From Streptomyces hiroshimensis (GTDB lineage Bacteria > Actinomycetota > Actinomycetes > Streptomycetales > Streptomycetaceae): DNA of 64,000 nucleotides. Of the stretch, positions 1 to 8,124 are shown piece by piece (within the stretch, counting starts at the first letter, position 1; each line of letters opens with the position of its first letter). The stretch lies in assembly GCF_014650335.1 (NCBI RefSeq), contig NZ_BMUT01000001.1:1045037-1109036 (forward strand). Direction: 5' to 3'. A program made the position numbers and the translations under genes. The notes beneath the pieces are model-generated. The model made no database searches, was not told the DNA's origin, and saw only the letters and a list, made by a program, of their open reading frames with translations.

Positions 1-416
1 CCGACGACTACATCGTCAAGCCCGCCCGCGGCGAGGTCCTGGAGGCCCGCATCCGCGCCGTGCTGCGCCGCGCCGCGCCCGGCGACGGCGGCCCGGACCC
101 GGCCGCCCTCCAGCCCGTGGAGATCCACGGCGACCTGACCGTCGACCGCAAGGGCCTCCTCGTCGCCAAGCACGGTCAGGACCTGCCGCTCGCCCCCTCC
201 GAGATGAAGCTGCTGCTGTACCTGTCCGCCACCCCGGGCCGCGTCTTCAGCCGCCAGCAGCTCCTGGAGCACGTGTGGGAGCACAGCTACCACGGGGACG
301 CCCGCCTGGTGGACGCCTGCGTGATGCGCCTGCGCACCAAGGTCGAGGACTCCACCCGCTCGCCCAAGTACATCCAGACCGTCCGCGGCTTCGGCTACCG
401 CTTCGGGCCCCTGTGA
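1..416 (+). CDS. Two-component response regulator, OmpR/PhoB type (5' truncated)
   Basis: The reading frame is open to the left edge of the window, so the start is missing. It begins with DDYIVKP, the lysine-containing end of a receiver domain. After a short linker comes a winged-helix DNA-binding domain of the OmpR/PhoB family, ending in the typical IQTVRGFGYRF wing. About 137 residues are visible; the phosphorylated aspartate lies outside the window. Its stop overlaps the GTG of the histidine kinase by 4 bases (GTGA), so the two are translationally coupled partners. The target genes cannot be told from this sequence. The order regulator-kinase-lipoprotein recalls the CseABC and AfsQ systems, but I do not claim orthology. 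Confidence 0.93.
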   Translation, partial: DDYIVKPARGEVLEARIRAVLRRAAPGDGGPDPAALQPVEIHGDLTVDRKGLLVAKHGQDLPLAPSEMKLLLYLSATPGRVFSRQQLLEHVWEHSYHGDARLVDACVMRLRTKVEDSTRSPKYIQTVRGFGYRFGPL

Positions 417-1942
417 GACGGCCCGCCCTGCGCATGCCCGCCTTGCGTATGCCGGCCCTGCGTATGTCGTCCCCGCGCATGCCGGCGCTCCGCCGGCCGT
501 CCCTGCGTGCCGTCGCCGCCGGTTTGCGCGCCCGCCTGGTCCTGGCGTTCCTGCTGGTCGCCGCGCTCAGCGCGCTCACGACGGCGGCGCTGACCTTCCG
601 CGAGGCCCGTACGGCCATCCTCAAGCGCACCCAGGACACGGCCATCGAGGCCCTGCGCTCCCAGGTGAACTCGCAGGTGCCGGACTACGCCTTCCCGCTG
701 TCCCAGCAGGCCCTGCAGGATCTCCAGCACCGGCTCAACGCCGCCGGCAGCGCCCAGCGCTGGACCGTCCACGTGCGCTACCGGAACAGCGGGCTCGTGC
801 CCGGCGGCGACCACGGACCGATCATCCCGCGCGGGGTCCAGGAGAAGGTCCGCGCGGGCATCCCCGCCTTCCAGCGCCTGGACAGCGGGGGCGACCCCTG
901 GCTCGCCATCGGGCTGCCGGTCACCTACCGCGGCAGCAGCGAGGCCTCCGGCCTGGAGGTGTACGCGCAGATGCCGCTGCGTGAGGACGAGGCGAACGTC
1001 CAGGCTCTGGTCAAGGCCGCGCAGAGAGGCGCCCTGCCCGCGGTCGCCCTGGCCGCCGTGCCCGCCCTGATCGCCGCGCGCGGCGTGCTGCGGCCCGTGC
1101 GCGAACTGCGCCGCGCCTCCCGCAAGCTCGCCGCCGGCGAGCTGGACACCCGGCTCAAGGTCACCGGCCGCGACGAGCTCGCCGACCTCTCGCGCACCTT
1201 CAACGACATGGCCGAGGCCCTGGAGGAGAACGTCGCCGAGCTGCGCCGTATGGAGGCCAACTCGCGGCGCTTCGCCGCCGACGTCTCGCACGAGCTGCGC
1301 ACGCCGCTGGCCGCCATGACCGCGGTCGTCGACGTCCTCGACGAGGACGCGGACTCCCTCGACCCCGACACCGCCTACGCCGTCCGCCTCATCAGCGAGG
1401 AGACCGGCAAGCTCGCGCGGATGGTCGAGGACCTGATGGAGATCTCCCGCTTCGACGCGGGCGCCGCGGCCCTCCACCTGGACGAGGTCGACGTCTCCGA
1501 GACCGTCCGCAAGACCCTCCAGGCCCGCGGCTGGCAGGACAAGGTGGCCGCCGACCTGCCCGAGGGCGTGCGCGCCCGGCTGGACCCGCGCCGCATCGAC
1601 GTCGTGGTCGCCAACCTCGTCGGCAACGCCCTCAAGCACGGCGGCGAACCGGTGGACGTCGCGGTCCGGGTGACCGGGCAGGACGCCGGGCGGAGGCTGC
1701 TGATCGAGATCGCGGACCGCGGCCGGGGCATCGACCCCGAGGTGCTGCCGCACGTCTTCGAGCGCTTCTTCAAGGCGGACTCCGCCCGCGCCCGCTCCGA
1801 GGGCAGCGGCCTCGGACTCGCGATCACCCTGGAGAACGTACGCCTGCACGAGGGCACCGTGCGGGCCGCCAACCGACCCGGAGGAGGCGCGGTGTTCACC
1901 GTGGATCTGCCCCTGCGGCAGGGCGGGAGCGAGACGGCGTGA
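413..1942 (+). CDS. Sensor histidine kinase
   Basis: Membrane sensor kinase that should phosphorylate the regulator just upstream. From the GTG at 413 (509 aa) it has TM1 at about residues 42-60, an extracytoplasmic sensor region, TM2 at about 207-222 and a HAMP linker. The HisKA H-box is DVSHELRTP with His293. The ATPase domain has an N-box (NLVGNALKHG, about 401-410) and a G-box (GSGLGLAIT, about 464). The GTG is chosen because it forms a GTGA overlap with the regulator stop. In-frame ATGs at 434, 449, 464 and 479 are alternatives and lie in a 15-bp tandem repeat encoding PALRM-like units ahead of TM1. Its own stop overlaps the next gene by 4 bases. Confidence 0.93.
   Translation: MRRPALRMPALRMPALRMSSPRMPALRRPSLRAVAAGLRARLVLAFLLVAALSALTTAALTFREARTAILKRTQDTAIEALRSQVNSQVPDYAFPLSQQALQDLQHRLNAAGSAQRWTVHVRYRNSGLVPGGDHGPIIPRGVQEKVRAGIPAFQRLDSGGDPWLAIGLPVTYRGSSEASGLEVYAQMPLREDEANVQALVKAAQRGALPAVALAAVPALIAARGVLRPVRELRRASRKLAAGELDTRLKVTGRDELADLSRTFNDMAEALEENVAELRRMEANSRRFAADVSHELRTPLAAMTAVVDVLDEDADSLDPDTAYAVRLISEETGKLARMVEDLMEISRFDAGAAALHLDEVDVSETVRKTLQARGWQDKVAADLPEGVRARLDPRRIDVVVANLVGNALKHGGEPVDVAVRVTGQDAGRRLLIEIADRGRGIDPEVLPHVFERFFKADSARARSEGSGLGLAITLENVRLHEGTVRAANRPGGGAVFTVDLPLRQGGSETA
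431..490 (+). repeat. 15-bp tandem repeat, four copies, in kinase N-terminus
   Basis: Four imperfect 15-bp units (starts 431, 446, 461, 476) of the form CGYATGCCGGCCCTG. Each supplies an in-frame ATG and encodes about five residues (RMPAL). Because the unit is a multiple of three, copy-number change would keep the frame but alter the number of possible start codons. Confidence 0.85.
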
Positions 1943-2514
1943 GGGTGGACCTGCGCCGGCCGGCGGCCCGGCGAGTACGACGCGTGGCCCCGACCGCCCT
2001 GCTGGCCGTCGCGCTCGCGGGCTGCGGCGTCACCACCACCGACGTCATCGACGTGGGGCAGCCCGCCACGGGGGCCAAGCGGCAGGGGGAGGTCAACTCG
2101 GCCGAGGCCAAGCTCTACTTCATGTCGCCCACCGGGGTGACGCAGGTGACCCGCCAGGCCAAGGCCAAGCTCGGTGCGGAGGACGCCATCGCGCTGCTGC
2201 TGGACGGGCCGGACGAGGACCAGAGGGTCCGGGGCCTGTACACCGACGTGCCCAAGATGAAGGGCGAGGTGCACGTCACGACCGGCACGCTGCGGGTGAG
2301 CATCCAGATGCCGTTCAACGTCCTGCGCCTGACGCCCGTCTCCAAGGCCCAGTTCGTCTGCACGGCGGCCGCCAACGAGGTGCCGCGGGGCAGGCAGATC
2401 CACGACGTCAAGGTCGAGCTCAGCGGTGGCGGGTTCGTCATCTCCGACCTGGTCTGCGACAGCAACAACGCCTTCCCCGCCGGGAAGCTGCCGACCCCGG
2501 CTCCGTCCCGCTGA
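1939..2514 (+). CDS. Lipoprotein, GerMN-like domain
   Basis: 191-aa exported lipoprotein. The N-terminus has arginines, a hydrophobic stretch and the lipobox ALAGC with the acylated Cys at residue 29. The mature part (about residues 55-150) reads AKLYFMSP...VTRQAK...AIALLLDGP...GLYTDVP, which resembles the GerMN domain found in actinobacterial lipoproteins. The GTG start overlaps the kinase stop by 4 bases, so it is the third gene of the two-component operon and may tune the sensor at the membrane, as CseA does for CseC. That role is inferred from position, and the GerMN assignment is by eye only. Confidence 0.78.
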   Translation: MRVDLRRPAARRVRRVAPTALLAVALAGCGVTTTDVIDVGQPATGAKRQGEVNSAEAKLYFMSPTGVTQVTRQAKAKLGAEDAIALLLDGPDEDQRVRGLYTDVPKMKGEVHVTTGTLRVSIQMPFNVLRLTPVSKAQFVCTAAANEVPRGRQIHDVKVELSGGGFVISDLVCDSNNAFPAGKLPTPAPSR

Positions 2515-2521
2515 TCCGGGT

Positions 2522-2536
2522 CGGGCCGGCGGCCCG
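2522..2536. terminator. Short hairpin between convergent genes
   Basis: CGGGCC-GGC-GGCCCG: a 6-bp GC stem with a 3-base loop in the 24-base gap between the lipoprotein (+) and the deacetylase (-). It could end transcription from both sides. There is no T-run, which is usual in this kind of genome. Confidence 0.45.
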
Positions 2537-2538
2537 CG

Positions 2539-3288
2539 TCAGGTCCGCGGGAAGCTGAAGGCGTACCCCTCCTGCTGGAGCTTGGGCAGCAGCCGCCCGA
2601 GGGCCTCCACGGTCTGGGTGCGCGGGCCGCCGGCGTCGTGCATCAGGATCGTCGGGCCCTTGCCCAGCTCGCGCTCGACGGTGTCGAGGATCTTCTGGAC
2701 GCCCGGGCGCTCGAAGTCCTTGGTGTCCACGTTCCAGCCGAGCGGGCGCATGCCGTTCCCGGCGGCGATGCGCCGGCTGTCCGGGGTGAACGCTCCGCCG
2801 GGCGCCCGGTAGTAGCGCACCGGCTCGCCGCCCGAGGCGTCCTCGATGAGCTTCTTGGCGTCCAGGATCTCCTTCTCCTGGTACTCCACCGGCTTCTTGT
2901 CCATGGTGGTGTCGTGCGACATGGAGTGGTCGCACAGCCGGTGGCCCGCCGCGGCGACCTTCTTGACGAGGTCCGGGTGCTTCTGCGCGTTGGGCCCGGT
3001 CATGCAGAACGTGGCCTTGGCGCCGTACTGCTTCAGCACGTCCAGGACCTTGGGCGTCCAGGTGGGGTCGGGGCCGTCGTCGATCGTGAGGTTGACGGTC
3101 TTCCCGGAGTCCTCCGAGAGGTGCTCGATCTCCTGACTGACCGTCGTGCCGGGCGCGGGCCGCTCGGCCACCCGGGAAGTGCCGCTGCTCTCACGCTCGT
3201 TGACGGCCACGGCGAGCGTCCCGGCCGCTATCGCGAAGACCGCCGCCGTGGCCGCGATCCGGTTCCTGTGCTTCTTCGGCAGCGCCAT
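2539..3288 (-). CDS. Secreted polysaccharide deacetylase (CE4, NodB fold)
   Basis: 249 aa. It has a basic N-terminus and a hydrophobic segment (about residues 11-29) that acts as signal peptide or anchor, followed by a NodB domain. The CE4 motifs are all present: TIDDGPDP with Asp70/Asp71, the metal-binding HSMSH (His121, His125), RAPGG (161-165), WNVDTKD (185-191) and LMHD with His217. These enzymes remove N- or O-acetyl groups from peptidoglycan, chitin or similar sugars outside the cell. A GGGAGGG sequence about 10 bases upstream supports the ATG. It is convergent with the two-component operon and has its own promoter region (3289-3414). The natural substrate is not determined. Confidence 0.9.
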   Translation of the reverse strand: MALPKKHRNRIAATAAVFAIAAGTLAVAVNERESSGTSRVAERPAPGTTVSQEIEHLSEDSGKTVNLTIDDGPDPTWTPKVLDVLKQYGAKATFCMTGPNAQKHPDLVKKVAAAGHRLCDHSMSHDTTMDKKPVEYQEKEILDAKKLIEDASGGEPVRYYRAPGGAFTPDSRRIAAGNGMRPLGWNVDTKDFERPGVQKILDTVERELGKGPTILMHDAGGPRTQTVEALGRLLPKLQQEGYAFSFPRT

Positions 3289-3414
3289 GACGTCGCCCCG
3301 CCCTCCCTATCGGTGTCCGTTACACCGGAAGAGAGGGCGGGGGCGGGGACGAGCGTTGCGCTTGTTACGAATTGCTCACGTACCCGGCATAGGGGGCTCA
3401 CGTACGAGAGGTCC

Positions 3415-3438
3415 GGCCGGGGCGGCGGCGCCCCGGCC
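3415..3438 (-). terminator. Strong GC hairpin after copA
   Basis: Nine-bp perfect arms (3415-3423 and 3430-3438) with a GGCGGC loop, 9 bases after the copA stop on the minus strand. This is the likely rho-independent-like terminator of copA. Confidence 0.65.
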
Positions 3439-3446
3439 CCGTGGCG

Positions 3447-5714
3447 TCAGCCGGTGGGGCGGAAGCCGCGCAGCCGCAGGCTGTTGCCGACGACGAAGAC
3501 CGACGAGAAGGCCATCGCGGCTCCGGCGATCATCGGGTTGAGCAGGCCCGCGGCCGCCAGCGGCAGGGCCGCCACGTTGTAGGCGAAGGCCCAGAAGAGG
3601 TTGGCCTTGATGGTGCCGAGCGTCCGCCGGGCGAGGCGGATGGCGTCGGCGGCGGTCCGCAGGTCGCCGCGGACGAGGGTCAGGTCGCCGGCTTCGATGG
3701 CGGCGTCGGTGCCGGTGCCCATGGCCAGGCCCAGGTCGGCCTGGGCGAGGGCTGCGGCGTCGTTGACGCCGTCGCCGACCATGGCGACCGAACGGCCCTC
3801 GGCCTGCAGCCGCTTGACGACGTCCACCTTGTCCTGGGGCAGGACCTCGGCGATCACCTCGTCGATGCCGGTCTCGGCGGCGACCGCCTCGGCGACGGCC
3901 TTGTTGTCGCCGGTGAGCAGGACCGGCGTGAGGCCGAGCGCGCGCAGCCGGCGGACGGCCTCGGCGCTGGTGTCCTTGACCGCGTCGGCCACCTCCAGCA
4001 CCGCGCGGGCCTCGCCGTCCCAGGCGACGACGACGGCCGTGCGGCCCGCCGCCTCGGCGGCGTCCTTCGCCTCCCGCAGCCCGGCCGGCAGGTGCATCGC
4101 CCACTCGGCGAGCAGCTTCTCCCGGCCGACGAGGACGGCGTGGCCCTCGACGACGCCCTGGACGCCGAGGCCCGGGAGGTCGGCGAAGTCCTCCGGCACG
4201 GGCAGCGTGCCGACGCGGTCGGCGGCGCCTGCGGCGACGGCCCGGGCGATGGGGTGCTCCGAGGCGTGCTCCAGGGCGCCCGCCAGCCGCAGGGTGTCGG
4301 TCTCGCTCACGCCGTCGGCGGTGCGGACGGCGAGCAGGGTCATGCGGCCGGTGGTCACGGTGCCGGTCTTGTCGAGGAGGACGGTGTCGGCCTTGCGGGT
4401 GGTCTCCAGGACCTCGGGGCCCTTGATGAGGATGCCGAGCTGGGCGCCGCGCCCGGTGCCGACCATCAGGGCGGTGGGCGTGGCGAGCCCCAGGGCGCAC
4501 GGGCAGGCGATGATCAGCACGGACACGGCCGCGGTGAACGCGGCGGTCGCACCCGCCCCGCTGGCCAGCCAGAAGCCGAGGGTCGCGAGCGCGAGGACGA
4601 TCACGACGGGCACGAACACGGCGGAGATCCTGTCGGCGAGGCGCTGGGCCGCGGCCTTGCCGTTCTGCGCGTCCTCCACGAGCTTGGCCATCCGGGCCAG
4701 CTGGGTGTCCGCGCCGACGCGCGCGGCCTCGACGACGAGGCGGCCGCCCGCGTTGAGCGTGGCGCCGGTGACCGCGTCGCCCACGCCGACCTCGACGGGG
4801 ACGGACTCGCCGGTCAGCATCGAGGCGTCCACGGCGGAGCTGCCCTCGACGACGGTGCCGTCGGTGGCGATCTTCTCGCCGGGCCGGACGAGGAAGCGGT
4901 CGCCCACGGCCAGGCCGGAGACGGGGATGCGCTCCTCCCGGCCGCCCCGCAGGACCGTGACCTCCTTGGCGCCAAGCTCCATCAGGGCCCGCAGCGCCGC
5001 CCCGGCCTTGCGCTTGGAGCGGGCCTCGAAGTAGCGGCCCGCCAGGATGAAGGCGGTGACGCCCGCGGCCGCCTCCAGGTAGATGTTCCCGGCGCCGCCG
5101 CCGCGGGTGACGGTCAGCTCGAAGGAGTGCGTCATCCCCGGCATGCCCGCGTCGCCGAGGAACAGCGCCCACACCGACCACAGGAAGGCCGCCGAGGTGC
5201 CGACCGAGATCAGGGTGTCCATGGTGGCCGCGCCGTGCCGGGCGTTGGTGAACGCGGCGCGGTGGAAGGGCCAGGCGGCGTACGTGACGACGGGCGCCGT
5301 CAGGGTCAGCGACAGCCACTGCCAGTACTCGAACTGCAGGGCGGGCACCATGGCCAGCAGGACGACGGGGACGGCCAGCGTCACGGCCGTGATCAGCCGC
5401 TGCCGCAGCGTGAGCAGCTCGTCACCCTCCCCGGCGGGCCGCTCCTCCTGCGCACCGGCGGGCTCCGCCCGGACGGGCGCGGGCGGCTCGGCGGTGTAGC
5501 CCGTGGCCACCACCGTCGCGATCAGGTCGTCCACCGAGACGTCCTCGGCGTGGACGACCTTGGCCTTCTCGGTGGCGTAGTTGACGGTGGCCTCGACGCC
5601 CTCCATGCGGTTGAGCTTCTTCTCGATCCGGGCGGCGCAGGAGGCGCAGGTCATGCCGCCGATGGCGAGTTCGACCTCGGCTGTGCCGGTGGTACTGCTC
5701 GTCGTGGTGCTCAT
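3447..5714 (-). CDS. copA: Copper-exporting P1B-type ATPase
   Basis: 755-aa membrane ATPase that pumps Cu(I) out of the cytoplasm. The N-terminal HMA domain has GMTCASC (Cys23, Cys26). Then come TM helices, the metal-binding CPC motif in TM6 (IIACPCALG, Cys404/Cys406), the phosphorylated Asp448 in DKTGTVT, the HP motif (HPIARAV) and [10 protein letters not shown]. The ATG at 5714 is chosen over an upstream in-frame codon at 5741 because GAGGAG lies 5 bases before it and because 5741 falls inside a CsoR-type operator. Three CsoR-like palindromes lie in the 156-base upstream region, so copper induction is very likely. No csoR or copZ is next to it. Confidence 0.95.
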   Translation of the reverse strand: MSTTTSSTTGTAEVELAIGGMTCASCAARIEKKLNRMEGVEATVNYATEKAKVVHAEDVSVDDLIATVVATGYTAEPPAPVRAEPAGAQEERPAGEGDELLTLRQRLITAVTLAVPVVLLAMVPALQFEYWQWLSLTLTAPVVTYAAWPFHRAAFTNARHGAATMDTLISVGTSAAFLWSVWALFLGDAGMPGMTHSFELTVTRGGGAGNIYLEAAAGVTAFILAGRYFEARSKRKAGAALRALMELGAKEVTVLRGGREERIPVSGLAVGDRFLVRPGEKIATDGTVVEGSSAVDASMLTGESVPVEVGVGDAVTGATLNAGGRLVVEAARVGADTQLARMAKLVEDAQNGKAAAQRLADRISAVFVPVVIVLALATLGFWLASGAGATAAFTAAVSVLIIACPCALGLATPTALMVGTGRGAQLGILIKGPEVLETTRKADTVLLDKTGTVTTGRMTLLAVRTADGVSETDTLRLAGALEHASEHPIARAVAAGAADRVGTLPVPEDFADLPGLGVQGVVEGHAVLVGREKLLAEWAMHLPAGLREAKDAAEAAGRTAVVVAWDGEARAVLEVADAVKDTSAEAVRRLRALGLTPVLLTGDNKAVAEAVAAETGIDEVIAEVLPQDKVDVVKRLQAEGRSVAMVGDGVNDAAALAQADLGLAMGTGTDAAIEAGDLTLVRGDLRTAADAIRLARRTLGTIKANLFWAFAYNVAALPLAAAGLLNPMIAGAAMAFSSVFVVGNSLRLRGFRPTG

Positions 5715-5739
5715 CCGCGCTCCTCGTGCCGTTCCCCTC

Positions 5740-5756
5740 ATACCCCTAGGGGGTAT
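5740..5756 (-). promoter_or_regulatory. CsoR-type operator 1
   Basis: ATACCCCTAGGGGGTAT, a C-tract/G-tract palindrome flanked by AT/TA, 26 bases before the copA ATG. It matches the known style of actinobacterial copper-sensor CsoR boxes. CsoR bound here would block the copA promoter until Cu(I) releases it. Confidence 0.8.
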
Positions 5757-5771
5757 CTCCTACCTCCATGT

Positions 5772-5788
5772 ATACCCCTGGGGTGTAT
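5772..5788 (-). promoter_or_regulatory. CsoR-type operator 2
   Basis: ATACCCCTGGGGTGTAT, one mismatch from a perfect palindrome, centred 32 bases from operator 1 (about three helical turns). Confidence 0.72.
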
Positions 5789-5813
5789 CGAACGCAAGGG
5801 GGAGGAACGACTC

Positions 5814-5842
5814 CGGGCCGTACCCCTGGGGGGTACGGCCCG
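5814..5842 (-). promoter_or_regulatory. CsoR-like palindrome 3 inside a 29-base hairpin
   Basis: The core GTACCCCTGGGGGGTAC (5820-5836) is a third CsoR-like box. It is extended by 7-base arms to a nearly perfect 29-base inverted repeat. It lies 28 bases after the MarR stop, so it may also act as that gene's terminator. The spacing from box 2 (48 bases) is wider than between boxes 1 and 2. Confidence 0.55.
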
Positions 5843-5870
5843 GAACAGGTGGGGCGGGAGGGGGAGGAGG

Positions 5871-6377
5871 TCAGGGCTGCAGGCCGCCGAGCCGCCCCTC
5901 CAGCAGGACGAGCAGCTCGGCGAGCGTCTCCGCGAGCTCGGTCCGGCGGCCCTCGCCGAGCCCTTCGAGGAGCACGCTCTCGTAGCCCAGCTGGTGCGGG
6001 ATCAGGCGGTCGATGAGCTCCCGGCCCTCCTCCGTCAGGGACAGGTGGGCCACCCGCCGGTCGCGCTCGTCGGCCCGGCGGGCGACCAGGCCGCGCGCTT
6101 CGAGCACCCGCAGCCGCTTGGTGACGGCGGCGCCGGAGGCGAAGGTCTCCCGTGCGATCTGGCCCGGCGTCAGCTCCCGGCCCGTGCGCCGCAGGGTGCC
6201 GAGGATGTCGAACTCGGCCCGCGTCAGACCCTCGCGTACCAGCGGGGCGTCCGTGGCCTGCTGGAGCAGTGCCGCGCAGCGGTTGAGCCGGCCGATCACG
6301 GCCATCGGCGCGGTGTCGAGTCCGGGGTGGACCTGCTGCCACTGCCGCAGCACGCGCGCGACGATGTCCTCGGTCAC
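5871..6377 (-). CDS. MarR family transcriptional regulator
   Basis: 168 aa. The winged helix-turn-helix of MarR proteins is visible at about residues 55-120: LTRAEFDILGTLRR, then LTPGQIARET, the recognition helix SGAAVTKRLRVLEARG and the wing DRRVAHLSLTEEG. Flanking helices would form the dimer interface. The start is GTG at 6377, with AAAGGA 8 bases upstream. It lies 72 bases after the FUSC transporter gene on the same strand, so the pair may be co-transcribed, a common MarR/efflux arrangement. The ligand and operator are unknown; the CsoR boxes downstream do not look like MarR sites. Confidence 0.9.
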   Translation of the reverse strand: MTEDIVARVLRQWQQVHPGLDTAPMAVIGRLNRCAALLQQATDAPLVREGLTRAEFDILGTLRRTGRELTPGQIARETFASGAAVTKRLRVLEARGLVARRADERDRRVAHLSLTEEGRELIDRLIPHQLGYESVLLEGLGEGRRTELAETLAELLVLLEGRLGGLQP

Positions 6378-6449
6378 GTTGGTGATCCTTTCCAGTCGGT
6401 GCTCCGGGTAGATTCTGCCGTCCCGCCGGTGACCGTCCGGAGGGAGCCC

Positions 6450-8096
6450 TCACATCACCGCCGCGCCGCTGCCGGGTGTATGCCCCCGGACGAGTGAAGC
6501 CAGCGCCCGGTGGCCGTCGTGTTCGGCGCGGGTCACCCGATCCCCGGGCACGGTCCGCCGATGCCACTCGCCGGCCGCGGCGTCGGCCGCCTCCCGCAGC
6601 TCCACGAGGGCGGCCGCGAGCCGGTCGCGGGCGCGGTCCGCCTCGTGGGCGCAAGGAGCACCGGCCGGTACGGCCAGGGCCGCGGCGTGTGCCTCGGACA
6701 CCCGGAGCACGGCGGCGTCGACCCGGTCCGCCGCCCGCCGGTTGGTGACCAGCGCACAGGCGAGCAGGCCCGCCGCCGCGCCGACGAGCGTATCGGTCCA
6801 GCGGTCGCCGACGAGCTCCCCGGCGGGGCGGCTGCCGCCGAATTCGGTCAGCAGCAGGGCCATCGGGGTGACGCAGACCGTACCCAGCCAGTAGTTGCGG
6901 GAGATGAGCGCCTCGGCACCGGCCAGCAGGGCGAGCACGGCCAGGACCATGGCCGCTTCACCGGTGCGGACGACGGGCACCAGCGCGGCGAAGAACGCGA
7001 CGCCGAGGAGGTTGCCGAGCACCCGCTGCAGCGCGCGCTGCCAGGACGGCGCGCCGCCGGCCTGCACGACCGAGGCGGCGCTGACCACCGCCCAGTACGG
7101 GTGGCCGACCCCGCAGGCGAGCGACGCCCAGCCGGCCAGGGCGGAGCCGGTGAGCACGCGCAGGCCCGCGGGGAGGAACAGGGGCAGGGGAGCGGGCCCT
7201 GGCGGCACGGCTCCCGGGCCGGGTGCGGCAGGCGCGTCCCCGGGCAGGGTGCGGCCCTTGCGCAGGGCCTGCGCCCAGGCCTGCCAGTGCCCGGCGTGCG
7301 GCGTGCTGTGCGTGACGGAGGCCTCGCCGGCATCCGGTGCCACGGCCGCCTCCATGCGGACGAGCGCGTCGTGCACGTGGGCGCGCACCGCCGCAGGCGC
7401 ACGCAGCAGCGCCTGCCAGGCGGCGTGCCGCGCACGGGCCGTGTCCGCCGGGTTCGCCTTGCCCGCCGTGCTCGCGCCGGCCAGCCGCGCCGCGGCCTCC
7501 AGGGCGCGGGCGGCGGCGATGCGCTCGGGGCCGTGCGGGCGGACGAGGGTGGGCACCATGCAGACCAGCCACGCCCAGAGGCCGCAGGCCAGCGTCAGCC
7601 CCAGGTGGAGCGGCAGGTCCCCGGCCCGCTGGGGTACGAAGCACGCCGACGCCGTGACGAACGTGAGGATGATGTTGCCCGGCGGGCCGATGCGGGAGGC
7701 GTCGCAGGCCGTCTTGTGTGCGGCGGCGAGCACGGCGGCGACCGCCACCAGGGCGGCGGGGGAGGGCGCGAGGACCGCGGCGGCCAGGGCCGCGCCGACG
7801 CCCGCGGTCATGCCGAGCACCACCAGGGCGAGGGCGCGGGCGCGCGCGGCGTACGGGCGGTCGTGGCCGAACAGCGCGCACAGGGCTCCGGCGGTGGTGT
7901 AGAGCGCGAGATCCAGCCTGTCGGCGGCGAGCAGGGCGGCGTACGGGACCGCCATCGCCACGACACCGCTGAGGGCCGACTTGTACCAGATGTCCGCAGG
8001 CCGGCCGATGCGGAGGGCGGCGTACAGGGTCCCGGGCAGGGATCCGGGCAGGGTCCCGGGCAGGGTGGAGCGTTTCGGCAGGCGAGGGCGAGGCAT
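6450..8096 (-). CDS. FUSC-family membrane transporter
   Basis: 548-aa integral membrane protein. It has an N-terminal bundle of about six helices (residues 40-190), a hydrophilic middle (about 190-300) and a second helical bundle (about 310-460), which is the architecture of FUSC/aromatic acid exporter-like proteins. These usually export organic acids. The N-terminus carries a 4-residue repeat (LPGT/LPGS) from a 12-bp DNA repeat. No clear ribosome site precedes the ATG. A KstR2-like palindrome lies only 9 bases before it, so this gene may belong to the steroid regulon and move a steroid-derived acid or CoA-pathway by-product. That role is inference. Confidence 0.82.
   Translation of the reverse strand: MPRPRLPKRSTLPGTLPGSLPGTLYAALRIGRPADIWYKSALSGVVAMAVPYAALLAADRLDLALYTTAGALCALFGHDRPYAARARALALVVLGMTAGVGAALAAAVLAPSPAALVAVAAVLAAAHKTACDASRIGPPGNIILTFVTASACFVPQRAGDLPLHLGLTLACGLWAWLVCMVPTLVRPHGPERIAAARALEAAARLAGASTAGKANPADTARARHAAWQALLRAPAAVRAHVHDALVRMEAAVAPDAGEASVTHSTPHAGHWQAWAQALRKGRTLPGDAPAAPGPGAVPPGPAPLPLFLPAGLRVLTGSALAGWASLACGVGHPYWAVVSAASVVQAGGAPSWQRALQRVLGNLLGVAFFAALVPVVRTGEAAMVLAVLALLAGAEALISRNYWLGTVCVTPMALLLTEFGGSRPAGELVGDRWTDTLVGAAAGLLACALVTNRRAADRVDAAVLRVSEAHAAALAVPAGAPCAHEADRARDRLAAALVELREAADAAAGEWHRRTVPGDRVTRAEHDGHRALASLVRGHTPGSGAAVM
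8025..8066 (-). repeat. 12-bp tandem repeat, 3.5 copies, in FUSC N-terminus
   Basis: Units CAGGGTCCCGGG / CAGGGATCCGGG / CAGGGTCCCGGG plus half a unit (plus-strand reading). They encode LPGT, LPGS and LPGT near the start of the transporter. The frame is kept by copy-number change. Confidence 0.8.
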
Positions 8097-8105
8097 ACGG
8101 GAAGA

Positions 8106-8124
8106 TTAGCAAGTGTTTTACTAA
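8106..8124. promoter_or_regulatory. KstR2-like operator before the FUSC gene
   Basis: TTAGCAAGTGTTTTACTAA. The outer arms (TTAG.AA / TT.CTAA) are inverted repeats and the left half AGCAAGTG agrees with the published KstR2 pattern AnCAAGnnCTTGnT. It shares CAAGTGTTT with the site at 11254. It overlaps the stop codon of the fadE32/33-like gene and ends 9 bases before the FUSC start. It is the weakest of the three sites. Confidence 0.55.

Noticed and set aside
5715..5741. N-terminal extension of CopA to the codon at 5741
   Set aside because: It would start inside a CsoR-type operator; the ATG at 5714 has a good ribosome site and the normal family length.
3441..6497. Long plus-strand open frame of over 1000 codons opposite copA and the MarR gene
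   Set aside because: It is the antisense of genes with clear motifs; its sequence is Gly/Arg/Ala/His-rich low complexity with no domain.
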